From VXNJ01 sp009840625 (GTDB taxonomy: Bacteria; Chloroflexota; UBA11872; VXNJ01), in assembly GCA_965207915.1 (NCBI GenBank), contig OZ242304.1, forward strand, positions 1,054,001-1,118,000: a stretch of 64,000 nucleotides of DNA, given 5' to 3'. Position 1 is the first letter of the stretch. Each line of letters starts with the position of its first letter. Both the position numbers and the translations under genes were made by a program. The notes under the pieces are model-generated. The model was not told the origin of the DNA. It did no database searches and was given only the letters and a program-made list of their open reading frames with translations. Positions 34,338-43,200 of the stretch are shown piece after piece.

Positions 34338-35954
34338 TTGAAACCAAACATCGTTTTCGCATTCGCCGATGACTGGGGAAGATACGCCAGCGCCTACCGC
34401 AACCGGCCCGGCGAAGGCACCATCTACGAACTCATCGACACCCCCAATTTCGATCGGGTGGCCGACGAGGGCGCGCTTTTCCTCAACGCGCACGTGCCGG
34501 CGCCAAGCTGCACGCCCTGCAGGAGCTCCATACTTTCGGGCAGGTACTTCTGGCAGACCGGCCTGGGAGCGATCCTGGCCGGCGCCAGGTGGGATGAGAG
34601 CATCCCAAGCTACCCCCTCATCCTGGAAGAGGCCGGTTACCACATCGGCTACACGTACAAGGTCTGGATGCCCGGGCTGGTGGAACACGCCCCGTACGGC
34701 GGGGAACGCACCGCCTACGAATCAGCCGGCATCAGGTTCAACAACTTCTCCGAAGAGGCGACGCAGCGACTCGACCGCGTTTCTATCGAAGCAGCAAAGC
34801 AGGAATTGCTGGACGAGGTCAGAGGCAACTTCGACAGCTTCATCGCTGCGAGGCGTTCCGACGAACCGTTCTGCTACTGGTGGGGACCCACGAATACCCA
34901 TCGCACCTGGCAGCGCGGTTCCGGCAAGCAGCTCTGGGGGCTCGACCCCGACGAACTCTCCGGCCGCATGCCGGAGTTCCTCCCTGACGTGCACGAGATC
35001 CGGGAGGACTTCAACGACTATCTCGGCGAATGCCAAGCCTTTGATGCTGGGCTGGGGGTCATCATCGAGCGGTTGGAGTCGATCGGCGAACTCGACAACA
35101 CGTTGTTGGTCGTCAGCGGCGATCACGGCATTCCCGGATTTCCGAGGGGCAAGTGCAACCTCTACGACTTCGGCACGGAAGTGGCCATGTCGGTCCGCTG
35201 GCCCGGGCACGTGGAGCCGGGCCGCGTGATCAGCGATTTCGTGAACCTGATGGACTTGGCGCCCACGTTTCTGGACGCCGGCGGCGCGGACCACCCCAAC
35301 GGAATGGTGGCGCGCAGTCTCATGCCATTGCTCAAATCCGCCAAGAGCGGGCGCATCGAAGCGGGCCGGGACTTCGTCATAACCGGCCGGGAGCGGCACA
35401 TGCTCGCTCGGGAGGGCAACCTGCCGTACCCGCAGCGGGCGATTCGCACCGACGGTTTCCTGTACATCCACAACTTCGAGCCCGACCGCTGGCCGGCCGG
35501 GGATCCGGGCGGTCTGGACGATGACGCGGCACTGCCGCCGCCGGACGAGGACATCCTGTCCAATTACCTGGCGGTGTACGGAGACCTGGACCTGGGTCCC
35601 ACGAAGTTGTGGATGATCCGCAACCGGGCCCGGGAAGATGTCAAGCCGCTATTTGAGTTGGGCTTCGGCAAGCGGCCGCGAGAAGAGCTCTACGAACTGC
35701 GCGTGGATCCCGACTACATGAAGAACGTGGCTTACGCGGACGAATACGAGCCGGTGCGCGCCGAATTGAATGCCCGCCTCATGGCAGTCCTGAAGGAACA
35801 GGATGATCCGCGCGTGGTCGAATTCCCGCCAAGGTTCGAATCCCCTCCGTACGGGGGACCCGTGCCCGAAGCATGGCACGCCGAGAACAAGCGGCTGCTT
35901 TTTGCAAAAGACCCCAGGGTGTACGCAATGGTGTACGGCGACGAGGCACCCTGA
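34338..35954 (+). CDS. Sulfatase (Cys-type)
   Basis: Type I sulfatase of 538 residues. Start is a TTG with GGAGG six bases upstream. The metal ligands D11 and D12 are in FADDWG; the formylglycine cysteine is C58 in SCTPCRSS, an allowed variant of CxPxR; SGDHGIPGFPRGKCN carries the later ligands. The C-terminal domain ends with LYELRVDPDYMKNVA, typical of the family. No signal peptide, so probably cytoplasmic. It stands alone between the accessory island and the YhfX-like gene, and differs strongly from the other two sulfatases in the window. Likely substrate a sulfated sugar or heparin-like residue, not determinable. Confidence 0.92.
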   Translation: MKPNIVFAFADDWGRYASAYRNRPGEGTIYELIDTPNFDRVADEGALFLNAHVPAPSCTPCRSSILSGRYFWQTGLGAILAGARWDESIPSYPLILEEAGYHIGYTYKVWMPGLVEHAPYGGERTAYESAGIRFNNFSEEATQRLDRVSIEAAKQELLDEVRGNFDSFIAARRSDEPFCYWWGPTNTHRTWQRGSGKQLWGLDPDELSGRMPEFLPDVHEIREDFNDYLGECQAFDAGLGVIIERLESIGELDNTLLVVSGDHGIPGFPRGKCNLYDFGTEVAMSVRWPGHVEPGRVISDFVNLMDLAPTFLDAGGADHPNGMVARSLMPLLKSAKSGRIEAGRDFVITGRERHMLAREGNLPYPQRAIRTDGFLYIHNFEPDRWPAGDPGGLDDDAALPPPDEDILSNYLAVYGDLDLGPTKLWMIRNRAREDVKPLFELGFGKRPREELYELRVDPDYMKNVAYADEYEPVRAELNARLMAVLKEQDDPRVVEFPPRFESPPYGGPVPEAWHAENKRLLFAKDPRVYAMVYGDEAP

Positions 35955-36156
35955 ACGGTGGAATTGCTAAGACGAACGATCCGTTGAACCGCCCCAAGGA
36001 CTGAACCGGGTGCGCGACGTATGATTCCCGACACCGCCCGCGTTAACGAAGCAAAGGCCCCAAAAATACGCTCCGTCAATCGCGTTGATTTGCCGGTGTC
36101 GGACCGGCCCGCGCGGAAGTTGACCAATCGACGCAGCGTCCCGGATCGGATATCCG

Positions 36157-37350
36157 TCAACTGATGCGGCGATTGGCCTTGTCGTGGACCGAGACCACGG
36201 TTGGTTTTCCCTGCTGCACGCCCGCGATGGCGGCCACGTGCGCGGAGCGGGAATTGAATACCTGCGGCCTGAAAAAGAAGATCGCCGAATCCCCCGGACT
36301 GACCCTCTGGCCGGCGTCGGGATAAAGCCAGGCGTAATAGTCGATCCACCGCGCCCCGGGAATCTCGGCGGGCACGCGATTGCCGGCCAGCGAATCCGGC
36401 TGACCTCCGACCAGCGCGGCCGAAACCGCCCACGGCCCGTCGCGGCGGGCGGGGTAGAACCCGCCGCCAAAAACCATCTCCCGGTCCCGGGCCCGGTGCG
36501 ACACCTCGGTCAGATAGACCTGACCGGGCCGGCCTAAATCGTCGCCGAACAACTGCTGCGGGGCCATGCCCCAGAATGCGGAACCGGGCTCGGCGTCCGT
36601 TCCGCCATTGGTCGCGATCAGGTCCATGGACGCGCACGAAGAATTGCCCGGACAGTTGATCTGAAGCATTTCGATGCCCAGTTCACCCTGAATCAGGCGA
36701 GCCGCCTCCACGACCGTGGAAAAGTTGGGCAGCGCGGCCAAACGGTTGGCGGCATGGTCGTAGTCAATGGTCGGAAAACCGGTGGCGCCGACGATGCGGA
36801 CGCCCGGCAGATCGCGGATATTGCGGGCCACATCCACGACCCGCTCGACGGGAATTCCACCCTCCTGCCCGGCGAATGCGAAATCATCCGGCCCGGTGAC
36901 CTTGAGCAGCAGGTCTTGGCAAACTCCCATACCCGCCGCCACCTGAGAGATCATCTTGGCGCTCTCGTAGCCATAGACCGTCCATACGTCCGGCTGCATG
37001 GAAAGCACTTCCGCAATCCAATAGCGTGGAATCTGGGTAAGATGCCCCACGTGGGCAACATCGAGTCCCTGGGCATTGATTGCCCTGGCCCCCTCGATGT
37101 CGACGGCCACGAACTTGTCGACCTCCGCCGAGCGGATGGCTGCAAGGATCGATGGATTGCGGTTGAACTGCTTGGTCATTGCATAGATCCGCAAGTTCCC
37201 GGCTTCGGCGCGCTCGACCAGCTGTCGAGCGTTCTCTCGGACAACGTCCAAATCCACTACGTAGCAGTCCGGAGGTATCTCGCCGCGTTGATGCAGTTGG
37301 CAGGCGGCTTCGATCAGGGCGGGATTGGTGCGCTCGACGATTTCCAGCAT
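36157..37350 (-). CDS. YhfX-like PLP-dependent enzyme (alanine-racemase fold)
   Basis: Fold type III PLP protein, 397 residues, resembling E. coli YhfX. The PLP lysine is K60 in YAMTKQFNRNP; further barrel segments are VAVDIEGARAI, VTGPDDF and NCPGNSSCASMD. The C-terminal beta domain (GDSAIFFFRPQVFN) is as in the family. Members are thought to racemise or otherwise act on an amino acid; the exact reaction is unproven. It is followed upstream on the same strand by a lone sugar-type ABC permease, 85 bases away, so an operon is possible. Confidence 0.85.
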   Translation of the reverse strand: MLEIVERTNPALIEAACQLHQRGEIPPDCYVVDLDVVRENARQLVERAEAGNLRIYAMTKQFNRNPSILAAIRSAEVDKFVAVDIEGARAINAQGLDVAHVGHLTQIPRYWIAEVLSMQPDVWTVYGYESAKMISQVAAGMGVCQDLLLKVTGPDDFAFAGQEGGIPVERVVDVARNIRDLPGVRIVGATGFPTIDYDHAANRLAALPNFSTVVEAARLIQGELGIEMLQINCPGNSSCASMDLIATNGGTDAEPGSAFWGMAPQQLFGDDLGRPGQVYLTEVSHRARDREMVFGGGFYPARRDGPWAVSAALVGGQPDSLAGNRVPAEIPGARWIDYYAWLYPDAGQRVSPGDSAIFFFRPQVFNSRSAHVAAIAGVQQGKPTVVSVHDKANRRIS

Positions 37351-37435
37351 GGTGCCAGATTAGTTCCCTCGCCGCAGAGCGTCAGCTATTGATAGAAGCC
37401 GCCGCCGGCAGGACGGCCAAGTTGCGTTGCTGGGC

Positions 37436-38401
37436 TCAATAGACGATGTCGTATGACAGCAGGCGAGCGTTTATGACGGTTATTGCGGCGATCACCACGA
37501 ACAGAACCACCGACATCGCCGACCCGTAGCCCATTTTCAGGTTCACGAGCGCCTCGAAGTAGATGTGCATCACGATGGTGATAGTCGAATCCAAGGGGCC
37601 GCCGCAGATCGAGTCGACGCTGAGACACGCCAGGACGAACACTTGCGTGAACATCTGCAGCGCGCCGATGAAGTAGACGATCACCACGAAGTAAGTGGTC
37701 GGACCAAGCAGCGGAACGGTGATCCGGAACATCTTCGAAATCCGCCCGGCGCCGTCGATCTCGGCCGCCTCGTAAAGGTGCGGTGGTATCGACTGCAGGC
37801 CGGCCAGGTAGATGACCATGTTCAGGCCCATGTTCTTCCAGATGCTCATCAGGATGATCGAGAGCAGGGCGGTGTCGGCGCTGCGCAGCCACTTGAGGCC
37901 CGGAAACCCGACAAACCGCAGGATTTGATTGCCGACCCCGAACTGGGGTTCGTAGATCCAGAGAAAGATGACCGAAACCGCCACGAACGAGGAAACGACC
38001 GGCATGTAGAACATGGCCCGGAAGAAGTAGATGCCGCGTATGGAACGGTCGATCAACACCGCCAGGAACAGCGAACTGACTACGCCGGCCGGAACCGTGC
38101 CGAGGGCGAATACCAGCGTGTTGCGCATCGCCGGGTAAAACTGCGGGTCGCCGCGGATATCGGTGTAGTTGCTTACTCCCGCCCATTCGGGAGCTGTCAA
38201 TAGGTCGTAGGTGGTAAACGAGTAATAGACCGCGCCGAATATCGGGACGATCACGTAGACCCCGATGAAAACCACCGACGGCAGCACGAACAAGTAGGCG
38301 GTGAAGCCGCCCCGGGTGGTCAGGCCCAGGCGGCGGCGCAAAGGCATCGCGCGTTTGCTCTCAGCCAACCGTGCTCCCACCCCCGAAAGATTGCGATCCA
38401 C
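37436..38401 (-). CDS. Carbohydrate ABC transporter permease (MalF type)
   Basis: Inner-membrane permease of a CUT1-type sugar importer, 321 residues, with six hydrophobic segments starting with AYLFVLPSVVFIGVYVIVPI. The EAA loop that contacts the ATPase is EAAEIDGAGRISKMFRITVPLLGP in shortened view (EAAEIDGAG ... ITVPLLGP). The start is GTG 38401; an ATG at 38347 (MPLRRRLG) is a good alternative. No partner permease (MalG type), binding protein or ATPase is adjacent, which is unusual because CUT1 permeases work as heterodimers. The YhfX-like gene follows on the same strand. Confidence 0.9.
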   Translation of the reverse strand: MDRNLSGVGARLAESKRAMPLRRRLGLTTRGGFTAYLFVLPSVVFIGVYVIVPIFGAVYYSFTTYDLLTAPEWAGVSNYTDIRGDPQFYPAMRNTLVFALGTVPAGVVSSLFLAVLIDRSIRGIYFFRAMFYMPVVSSFVAVSVIFLWIYEPQFGVGNQILRFVGFPGLKWLRSADTALLSIILMSIWKNMGLNMVIYLAGLQSIPPHLYEAAEIDGAGRISKMFRITVPLLGPTTYFVVIVYFIGALQMFTQVFVLACLSVDSICGGPLDSTITIVMHIYFEALVNLKMGYGSAMSVVLFVVIAAITVINARLLSYDIVY

Positions 38402-38540
38402 CTACTATATTTGTCCGCAAATGACGATCCCTGCCGGAGGATCAGACGGGCACGACCCGGCTCGCCACCATTGGCTCTCAACCCGGTCGAATCCGACCCG
38501 ACTCCGGCCAGCCGCTCCTTGGCAAAGGATTTGAGGACAT

Positions 38541-38969
38541 ATGCACGATGGATCGATTGCCGGGACCTGGCGGCTGACCAATTACGAAGCCCGCGGCGAG
38601 GATGGGTCGGTCAGCAGCCCGTTGGGGCCGGACGCGGTCGGATATCTGATCTACACCGACGACGGTTTCATGTCGGTCGCCATGATGGCGGCCGGCCGGG
38701 AGGGATACGCTCAGGAGGACCTGCTGGGCGGGACCGATGCCGAAAAACTAGCGGCGGCGGAGGGATTCTTCTCTTACTGCGGGCGCTATGAAATCGACGG
38801 CGATTCGGTGCTCCACCACATCGACGTGGCCTTTTTCCCAAACCGGGTAGGTTCCTCACAGCGGCGCTACTTCCGCCTGGAGGGCGACCGCCTGCTGCTT
38901 ACGACTCCCCCGATGATGATCAAGGGCGTGGAAAAGGTCGGCCACATCCAATGGGAACGCGCCCGCTAG
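38541..38969 (+). CDS. Lipocalin-like domain protein
   Basis: Protein of 142 residues matching the lipocalin-like family (Lipocalin_5): opening IAGTWRLTNYEARG, then GYLIYTDDGFMSVAMM, FFSYCGRYEID and the closing strand RLLLTTPPMM. No signal peptide. Relatives are often found near, or within, genes for secondary metabolite or xenobiotic breakdown and are assumed to bind a small hydrophobic ligand, without proof of catalysis. It is divergent from the permease gene and followed 30 bases later by an acetyltransferase gene. Confidence 0.82.
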   Translation: MHDGSIAGTWRLTNYEARGEDGSVSSPLGPDAVGYLIYTDDGFMSVAMMAAGREGYAQEDLLGGTDAEKLAAAEGFFSYCGRYEIDGDSVLHHIDVAFFPNRVGSSQRRYFRLEGDRLLLTTPPMMIKGVEKVGHIQWERAR

Positions 38970-38999
38970 GCTCGGCGATGAAAAGACGACGGCGCACCC

Positions 39000-39518
39000 T
39001 TGTCTGAAAATTCAGCCGGGCTGCCCGGGGCATCGACGATCAAAATCCGGCGCGCGCATCCGCGCGATCTGGAAACGATCGTCGATTTCAACGTCCGCCT
39101 GGCCGATGAATCCGAGGGCGTGGAACTCGATCGCGACCGCCTGCGCTCCGGGGTCGCCAACGCGCTCGCCGACGAGCGCCGCGCGTTTTACCTGATCGCC
39201 GAGTCAGATGGTGCTCCGATCGGGCAGCTGATGGTCACCTACGAGTGGAGCGACTGGCGCGACGGTGAATTCTGGTGGCTCCAGAGCGTGTTCGTTCGGC
39301 CCGAATTCCGGCGCCAGGGCGTCCTGAAAGCCCTGTACGGGCGTGTGCTGGAGCTGGCCGACGAGAGCAACGTTTGCGGATTCCGGCTGTACGTCGAACG
39401 CGAAAACGTAGCGGCCAAAGCCGCCTACGAGAGCTTTGGTATCACCGCGGCCGTGTTCGAAATGCATGAGCACGACTTCGTCATCCAGCGCGGCCCGGAC
39501 CACACGAGCAGCGAATAG
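39000..39518 (+). CDS. GNAT family N-acetyltransferase
   Basis: GCN5-related acetyltransferase of 172 residues. The acetyl-CoA pyrophosphate loop is RPEFRRQGVLKALYG and the C-terminal FRLYVERENVAAKAAYESFG is the usual motif B and following helix. Start is TTG at 39000; a nearby ATG at 38978 is out of frame. Acceptor substrate unknown: small amines, antibiotics or protein N-termini are all possible. It probably shares a transcript with the lipocalin-like gene. Confidence 0.9.
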   Translation: MSENSAGLPGASTIKIRRAHPRDLETIVDFNVRLADESEGVELDRDRLRSGVANALADERRAFYLIAESDGAPIGQLMVTYEWSDWRDGEFWWLQSVFVRPEFRRQGVLKALYGRVLELADESNVCGFRLYVERENVAAKAAYESFGITAAVFEMHEHDFVIQRGPDHTSSE

Positions 39519-39558
39519 CAGGCGGCCCGAGCCCGCAGGGAAATCATCCGAATCCGGT

Positions 39559-40818
39559 TTACCGCGGTCTGGCCCGGACCCTCGAACGCGGACCGTTGAG
39601 CATCGATCCCAGCAGCGAATAGCGGATCAGGTAGCGATAGCTGACCAGGGCCACGGCGCCGGTTAGGGCGCAGGCAATCAGGAACTTTGCCTCGGCGCCG
39701 AATTCCAGGCCGAGTCCGAAATCCAACCTTCCCTGCCGGTCAAGGTGGGCAAACCAGAAGGTCAGGAACGCCACCAGCGGCAAATGGAGGATGTACACCC
39801 AGTAGGCGGAGTCGGCGAGCCAGCGGACCCATTCCAGCGGACGCTGGAGGACCCGTTCGAACAATCCGATCAGCCCGGCGCAAATCAGGGCCCCGGCGGC
39901 TCCGTAGAAGATCGTTCCCAGCAGCCAGATGGATTCAATCTCTTCTTTGGTGGCGCCCCGGTTCGAGGCATCGTCAAGCGCCCCGAGCAGCACGAAATGG
40001 GCCAGGAATGCCGCCAGCGCTGTGACCCAGAGAGCGGCCAGTACCACAGGGTCTTTCCACCGTTCGATCAATTGGCGGCGGGCGAACAGCCCGTATCCGT
40101 AGAAGAAAAACAGTGCGCCGTACAGCAAGTCCGGCCAGTTGAGCGGCCAGATTGGTTTGGACTCGTCGCCGCCGCGAAAAACCAGCAGCGCGATACCGGC
40201 CAGCGCAAGAAGCAGCGGAAATCGTGCGTAGACCGCAATTCCTGCGCGCCCGCACCATTTCTTCAATTCAGCCGAGCGCAGCACATGCTGTGCCATTCCC
40301 GTACTTGCCAGCAGTCGAAACGCCAGCAACGCGGCGTACATGAGCAGGAGCTGGTAGAGGAACCAGAGGTGGGCGACCAGTTCGCCGCTCGAACCCAGGT
40401 CCTGTGACCCCCGAACCACTTCCCAGAATGTTTCGACCGACATCTTGCCGGTCCACCCGTATACCCAGATCGGCGGGATCAATACCGCCATCACGGCGCC
40501 GAACAGCACCAGCGGCAGGCCGATACGCTTCAGTCGGTCCACGGCAAAGATCTTCATCGCTCGGCGACTGAGCACCAGATGGGCGAAAAATCCCGCCATG
40601 AGAAAAAACACCGGCATCCGCCAGGCGTGAATGAAGTCGAACACCAGGAACAGCAGCAGCGACTGATCGTCGTCGGCCGGCCAGGCGAACTCGAAACGGA
40701 GTAATCGTGAGAAATAGGGCAGCGACGCGTGTACCACGATGCCGAGCAGCATCGCGAACCCGCGCAGACCGTCCAGCCCGTGGTACCGCCGGGTTGCATC
40801 CCGAGCGGCCGTACTCAT
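39559..40818 (-). CDS. Membrane acyltransferase (acyltransferase 3 / OpgC-like)
   Basis: Integral membrane O-acyltransferase, 419 residues, about ten transmembrane helices. The N-terminal YHGLDGLRGFAMLLGIVVH is the family start, with the histidine of the first helix as likely catalytic residue; VYILHLPLVAFLTF near the C-terminus is also conserved. Such proteins add acetyl or succinyl groups to surface glycans or glycolipids. It overlaps nothing and lies 37 bases downstream of an SDR gene on the same strand. Confidence 0.9.
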   Translation of the reverse strand: MSTAARDATRRYHGLDGLRGFAMLLGIVVHASLPYFSRLLRFEFAWPADDDQSLLLFLVFDFIHAWRMPVFFLMAGFFAHLVLSRRAMKIFAVDRLKRIGLPLVLFGAVMAVLIPPIWVYGWTGKMSVETFWEVVRGSQDLGSSGELVAHLWFLYQLLLMYAALLAFRLLASTGMAQHVLRSAELKKWCGRAGIAVYARFPLLLALAGIALLVFRGGDESKPIWPLNWPDLLYGALFFFYGYGLFARRQLIERWKDPVVLAALWVTALAAFLAHFVLLGALDDASNRGATKEEIESIWLLGTIFYGAAGALICAGLIGLFERVLQRPLEWVRWLADSAYWVYILHLPLVAFLTFWFAHLDRQGRLDFGLGLEFGAEAKFLIACALTGAVALVSYRYLIRYSLLGSMLNGPRSRVRARPR

Positions 40819-40855
40819 CCCGGCGGCCGGCCTGTAGAGATTGGTCGAACGTGTA

Positions 40856-41647
40856 TTAGGTGTGCACCGAACGCTGCGATCCGCCTCCGGCGGCGATCAC
40901 TTCCCCGGTGACGCATTCGGACTTGGGCGAGGCCAGGTAGGTGGCCAGCCAGGCCAGGTCCTGCGGCCGCGGCAGGCGCCGGATGGCCACTCCGGCAGCC
41001 GATTCGCGTTCCAGCTCCTGGCGCGAGATTCCGCGCTCGGCGGCTTGCTTGTCCAACCGCGCGTCGACGGCCTCGGTCACGGTGAGGCCGGGGTGAATCA
41101 CATTGAGCGTAATCCCGTCTGCGCCCAGCTCGTCCGACAGGGTCTTGGACATGTGGACGACCGCCGCGTTGCGAAGCCCGTAGATCGATGAGCTGCGCGC
41201 CGATAGCCCGCCGATGCTGATGATCCGCCCCCATTTGCGGGCCCGCATGTGTGGCGCCACCGCCTTGATGGTGCGGAAATAGCCGACCACCTTGGTGTCC
41301 AGGTCTTCGATCAGGTCCTTTTCCTGGGCCGCGTCCAGGTCGCCGGTGATCTGGCCGCCGGCCATGGCGGCCGAATTGACCAGGATGTCGATGCGGCCGA
41401 ATTCGGCGATCGTCTTTTCAACAAGGTTCTGGACATCATTAGTGCTGGTCGTATCAGTTGTAACGCCCAGAACTCGTCGCCCCGTCGCTCCCGCGATTTC
41501 CCGGGCCGCCTCCAGCAATCGCCCTTCTGTACGAGCCGCTAAAACAAGGTCGACTCCCTCTCGCGCCAATTCGTGGGCTATAGCCTTGCCGATGCCCAGA
41601 CTTCCACCAGTGACGATTGCCACCTTGCCGTCGAGTTCCAAATCCAT
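40856..41647 (-). CDS. Short-chain dehydrogenase/reductase with atypical YxxxN motif
   Basis: SDR of 263 residues with a normal cofactor site (TGGSLGIG), NSAAMAG and a C-terminal GEVIAAGGG. The usual Tyr-x-x-x-Lys reads YGLRN, so the catalytic lysine is replaced by asparagine. The serine region is SIGGLSARS. This could alter the proton relay or mark a non-dehydrogenase role; a subgroup of SDRs with this change exists as far as I recall. The start ATG at 41647 is preceded by GGAGATA. It borders the second accessory island, which begins about 200 bases upstream. Confidence 0.88.
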   Translation of the reverse strand: MDLELDGKVAIVTGGSLGIGKAIAHELAREGVDLVLAARTEGRLLEAAREIAGATGRRVLGVTTDTTSTNDVQNLVEKTIAEFGRIDILVNSAAMAGGQITGDLDAAQEKDLIEDLDTKVVGYFRTIKAVAPHMRARKWGRIISIGGLSARSSSIYGLRNAAVVHMSKTLSDELGADGITLNVIHPGLTVTEAVDARLDKQAAERGISRQELERESAAGVAIRRLPRPQDLAWLATYLASPKSECVTGEVIAAGGGSQRSVHT

Positions 41648-41853
41648 GAATATCTCCAGTTTGGGATGCTCAATTCACCGATTGCCGGATTCGCTAATTG
41701 CTGTGACTTCAAACCGAATTTGGTTGCTGAGGAAAGTCAGGAATTGAACCATGAGATTCGCTGGTAACCAATAGCGTATCGGTGAATTGGATGAGTTAGT
41801 ACAAGCACTTGGTGTACGTGAGATTCAAACTAAATTAGAAACTGCGAACGGGC

Positions 41854-42984
41854 ATGGTTCGGCACAGAATTCATGATCACGGAAAAATAACTTTGGCCTA
41901 CTTCTTGGATTTGTTCTCACCGGAGACGTGGGCCAAATATGTGGCAAGCGATCGTTCGATATCCGGATTCACTCCCAAAACGCGAGGCATCGGTTCAGTT
42001 CAGCCCGGCGACTTGTTCGTTTGCTACTTGACTGGGTTATCGCGATGGTGTGGATTGCTTGAAATCAAATCCAAGATGTTCCACGATTCCACACCGATAT
42101 TTGCCGACCCCGATCGATTCACTGCAAGATTCGCTGTAAAACCTGTCGTCCTGCTTCACCCAAGACATGCAATCCCTATCAAAGACCAAATCATCTGGAG
42201 TAACCTCTCCGCTACTAGGGATCTGAGTCCGGACAGCCGGCGATGGACGGCATTGGTTCGCTCATCGCTAAGAAAACTCAGTGATGCGGATGGAGGTTTT
42301 CTGAGGGACCGATTGAATTCGCAGGCGCGAACACAGCGGGAATATCAACTGACAAAACTCGAATCCAAATTGGTTGATAAATTTCAATCGCAGTTGTCTG
42401 TATTGGAGCCTGAAGGAAATGATGTCCCTGGCAATCGTCAAGAGATTGCAGTTCGTGAACCGCGTGAATCAATTCGAATGCAGGCAAAAGTTGCAACTAT
42501 TGGTGCTGCGTTTCGCTACCGGATTTGGATCCCGGCGGGAGATCGATCCCGGGTACTTGCGCAAGTCGACTCCGGGTACCATCCGCAGTTCTTGAACGAA
42601 TTCCCACTTGCGTATGACCAAAAGACTTTGAGCACCATTAAGCAAATCGATGTGCTGTGGATCGACAGGCAATCGATGTCGCGCGCCTTTGAAATCGAAC
42701 ACTCCACAGCGGTCTATTCAGGATTGCTGAGAATGGCGGACTTGGTCGCACTTCAACCAAACATGGATATCCAATTGCACATAGTTGCGCCAAAGAGCAA
42801 GAGCTCAAAAGTAAAGCGCGAAATATTGCGTCCAGTATTTGAGGGCTTGAGGGGTCGTCCCTTAAGGAAACGGTGCACTTTCCTTTCCTACGAAGACATC
42901 GAATCTCTCGAGGCAAACCCCAACCTCAAATACTTCCGCGACGACATACTCGATCAATATCAAGAATCTGCTCGGTCTGACTAA
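41854..42984 (+). CDS. EVE-domain/PD-(D/E)XK-like nuclease fusion
   Basis: Protein of 376 residues. Residues about 10-155 match the EVE (PUA-like) fold: LAYFLDLFSPETWAKY, GSVQPGDLFVCYLTGLSRWCG and AIPIKDQIIWSNL. EVE domains bind modified bases in DNA or RNA. The C-terminal half (from about 225) looks like a restriction-endonuclease fold: IDVLWID (about 265) and FEIEHSTAVYSGLLRMADL (about 279), where the usual E-x-K reads E-I-E. The combination suggests a modification-dependent nuclease. The gene is clearly A+T-richer than its surroundings, suggesting transfer. The start may also be an internal TTG at 41893. It stands 200 bases upstream of the large nuclease-helicase gene. Confidence 0.72.
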   Translation: MVRHRIHDHGKITLAYFLDLFSPETWAKYVASDRSISGFTPKTRGIGSVQPGDLFVCYLTGLSRWCGLLEIKSKMFHDSTPIFADPDRFTARFAVKPVVLLHPRHAIPIKDQIIWSNLSATRDLSPDSRRWTALVRSSLRKLSDADGGFLRDRLNSQARTQREYQLTKLESKLVDKFQSQLSVLEPEGNDVPGNRQEIAVREPRESIRMQAKVATIGAAFRYRIWIPAGDRSRVLAQVDSGYHPQFLNEFPLAYDQKTLSTIKQIDVLWIDRQSMSRAFEIEHSTAVYSGLLRMADLVALQPNMDIQLHIVAPKSKSSKVKREILRPVFEGLRGRPLRKRCTFLSYEDIESLEANPNLKYFRDDILDQYQESARSD

Positions 42985-43200
42985 CAAGTGCTCTCCGGGA
43001 GGAATCCCGGAAACTAGCGCCGAGTAGGGCGACATGAAATGCAACACAGAGCGTGAACTGAATCCGGACATTCGTATGGTGGGTTCGATCATTCAAATTC
43101 ACCAAATCAATTGATTCGTGGCAAATCCGGAAGAAGTATCTGACGCTGTCTGACTCACACGAACCAAGCAGGCACTTTATCCCCGAAACAGGGAACTGCT

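Noticed and set aside
41670..41684. 15-base match TCAATTCACCGATTG shared with 32771-32785
   Set aside because: A single 15-mer match is near chance level in a 64-kb window; one copy lies inside the helicase coding sequence.
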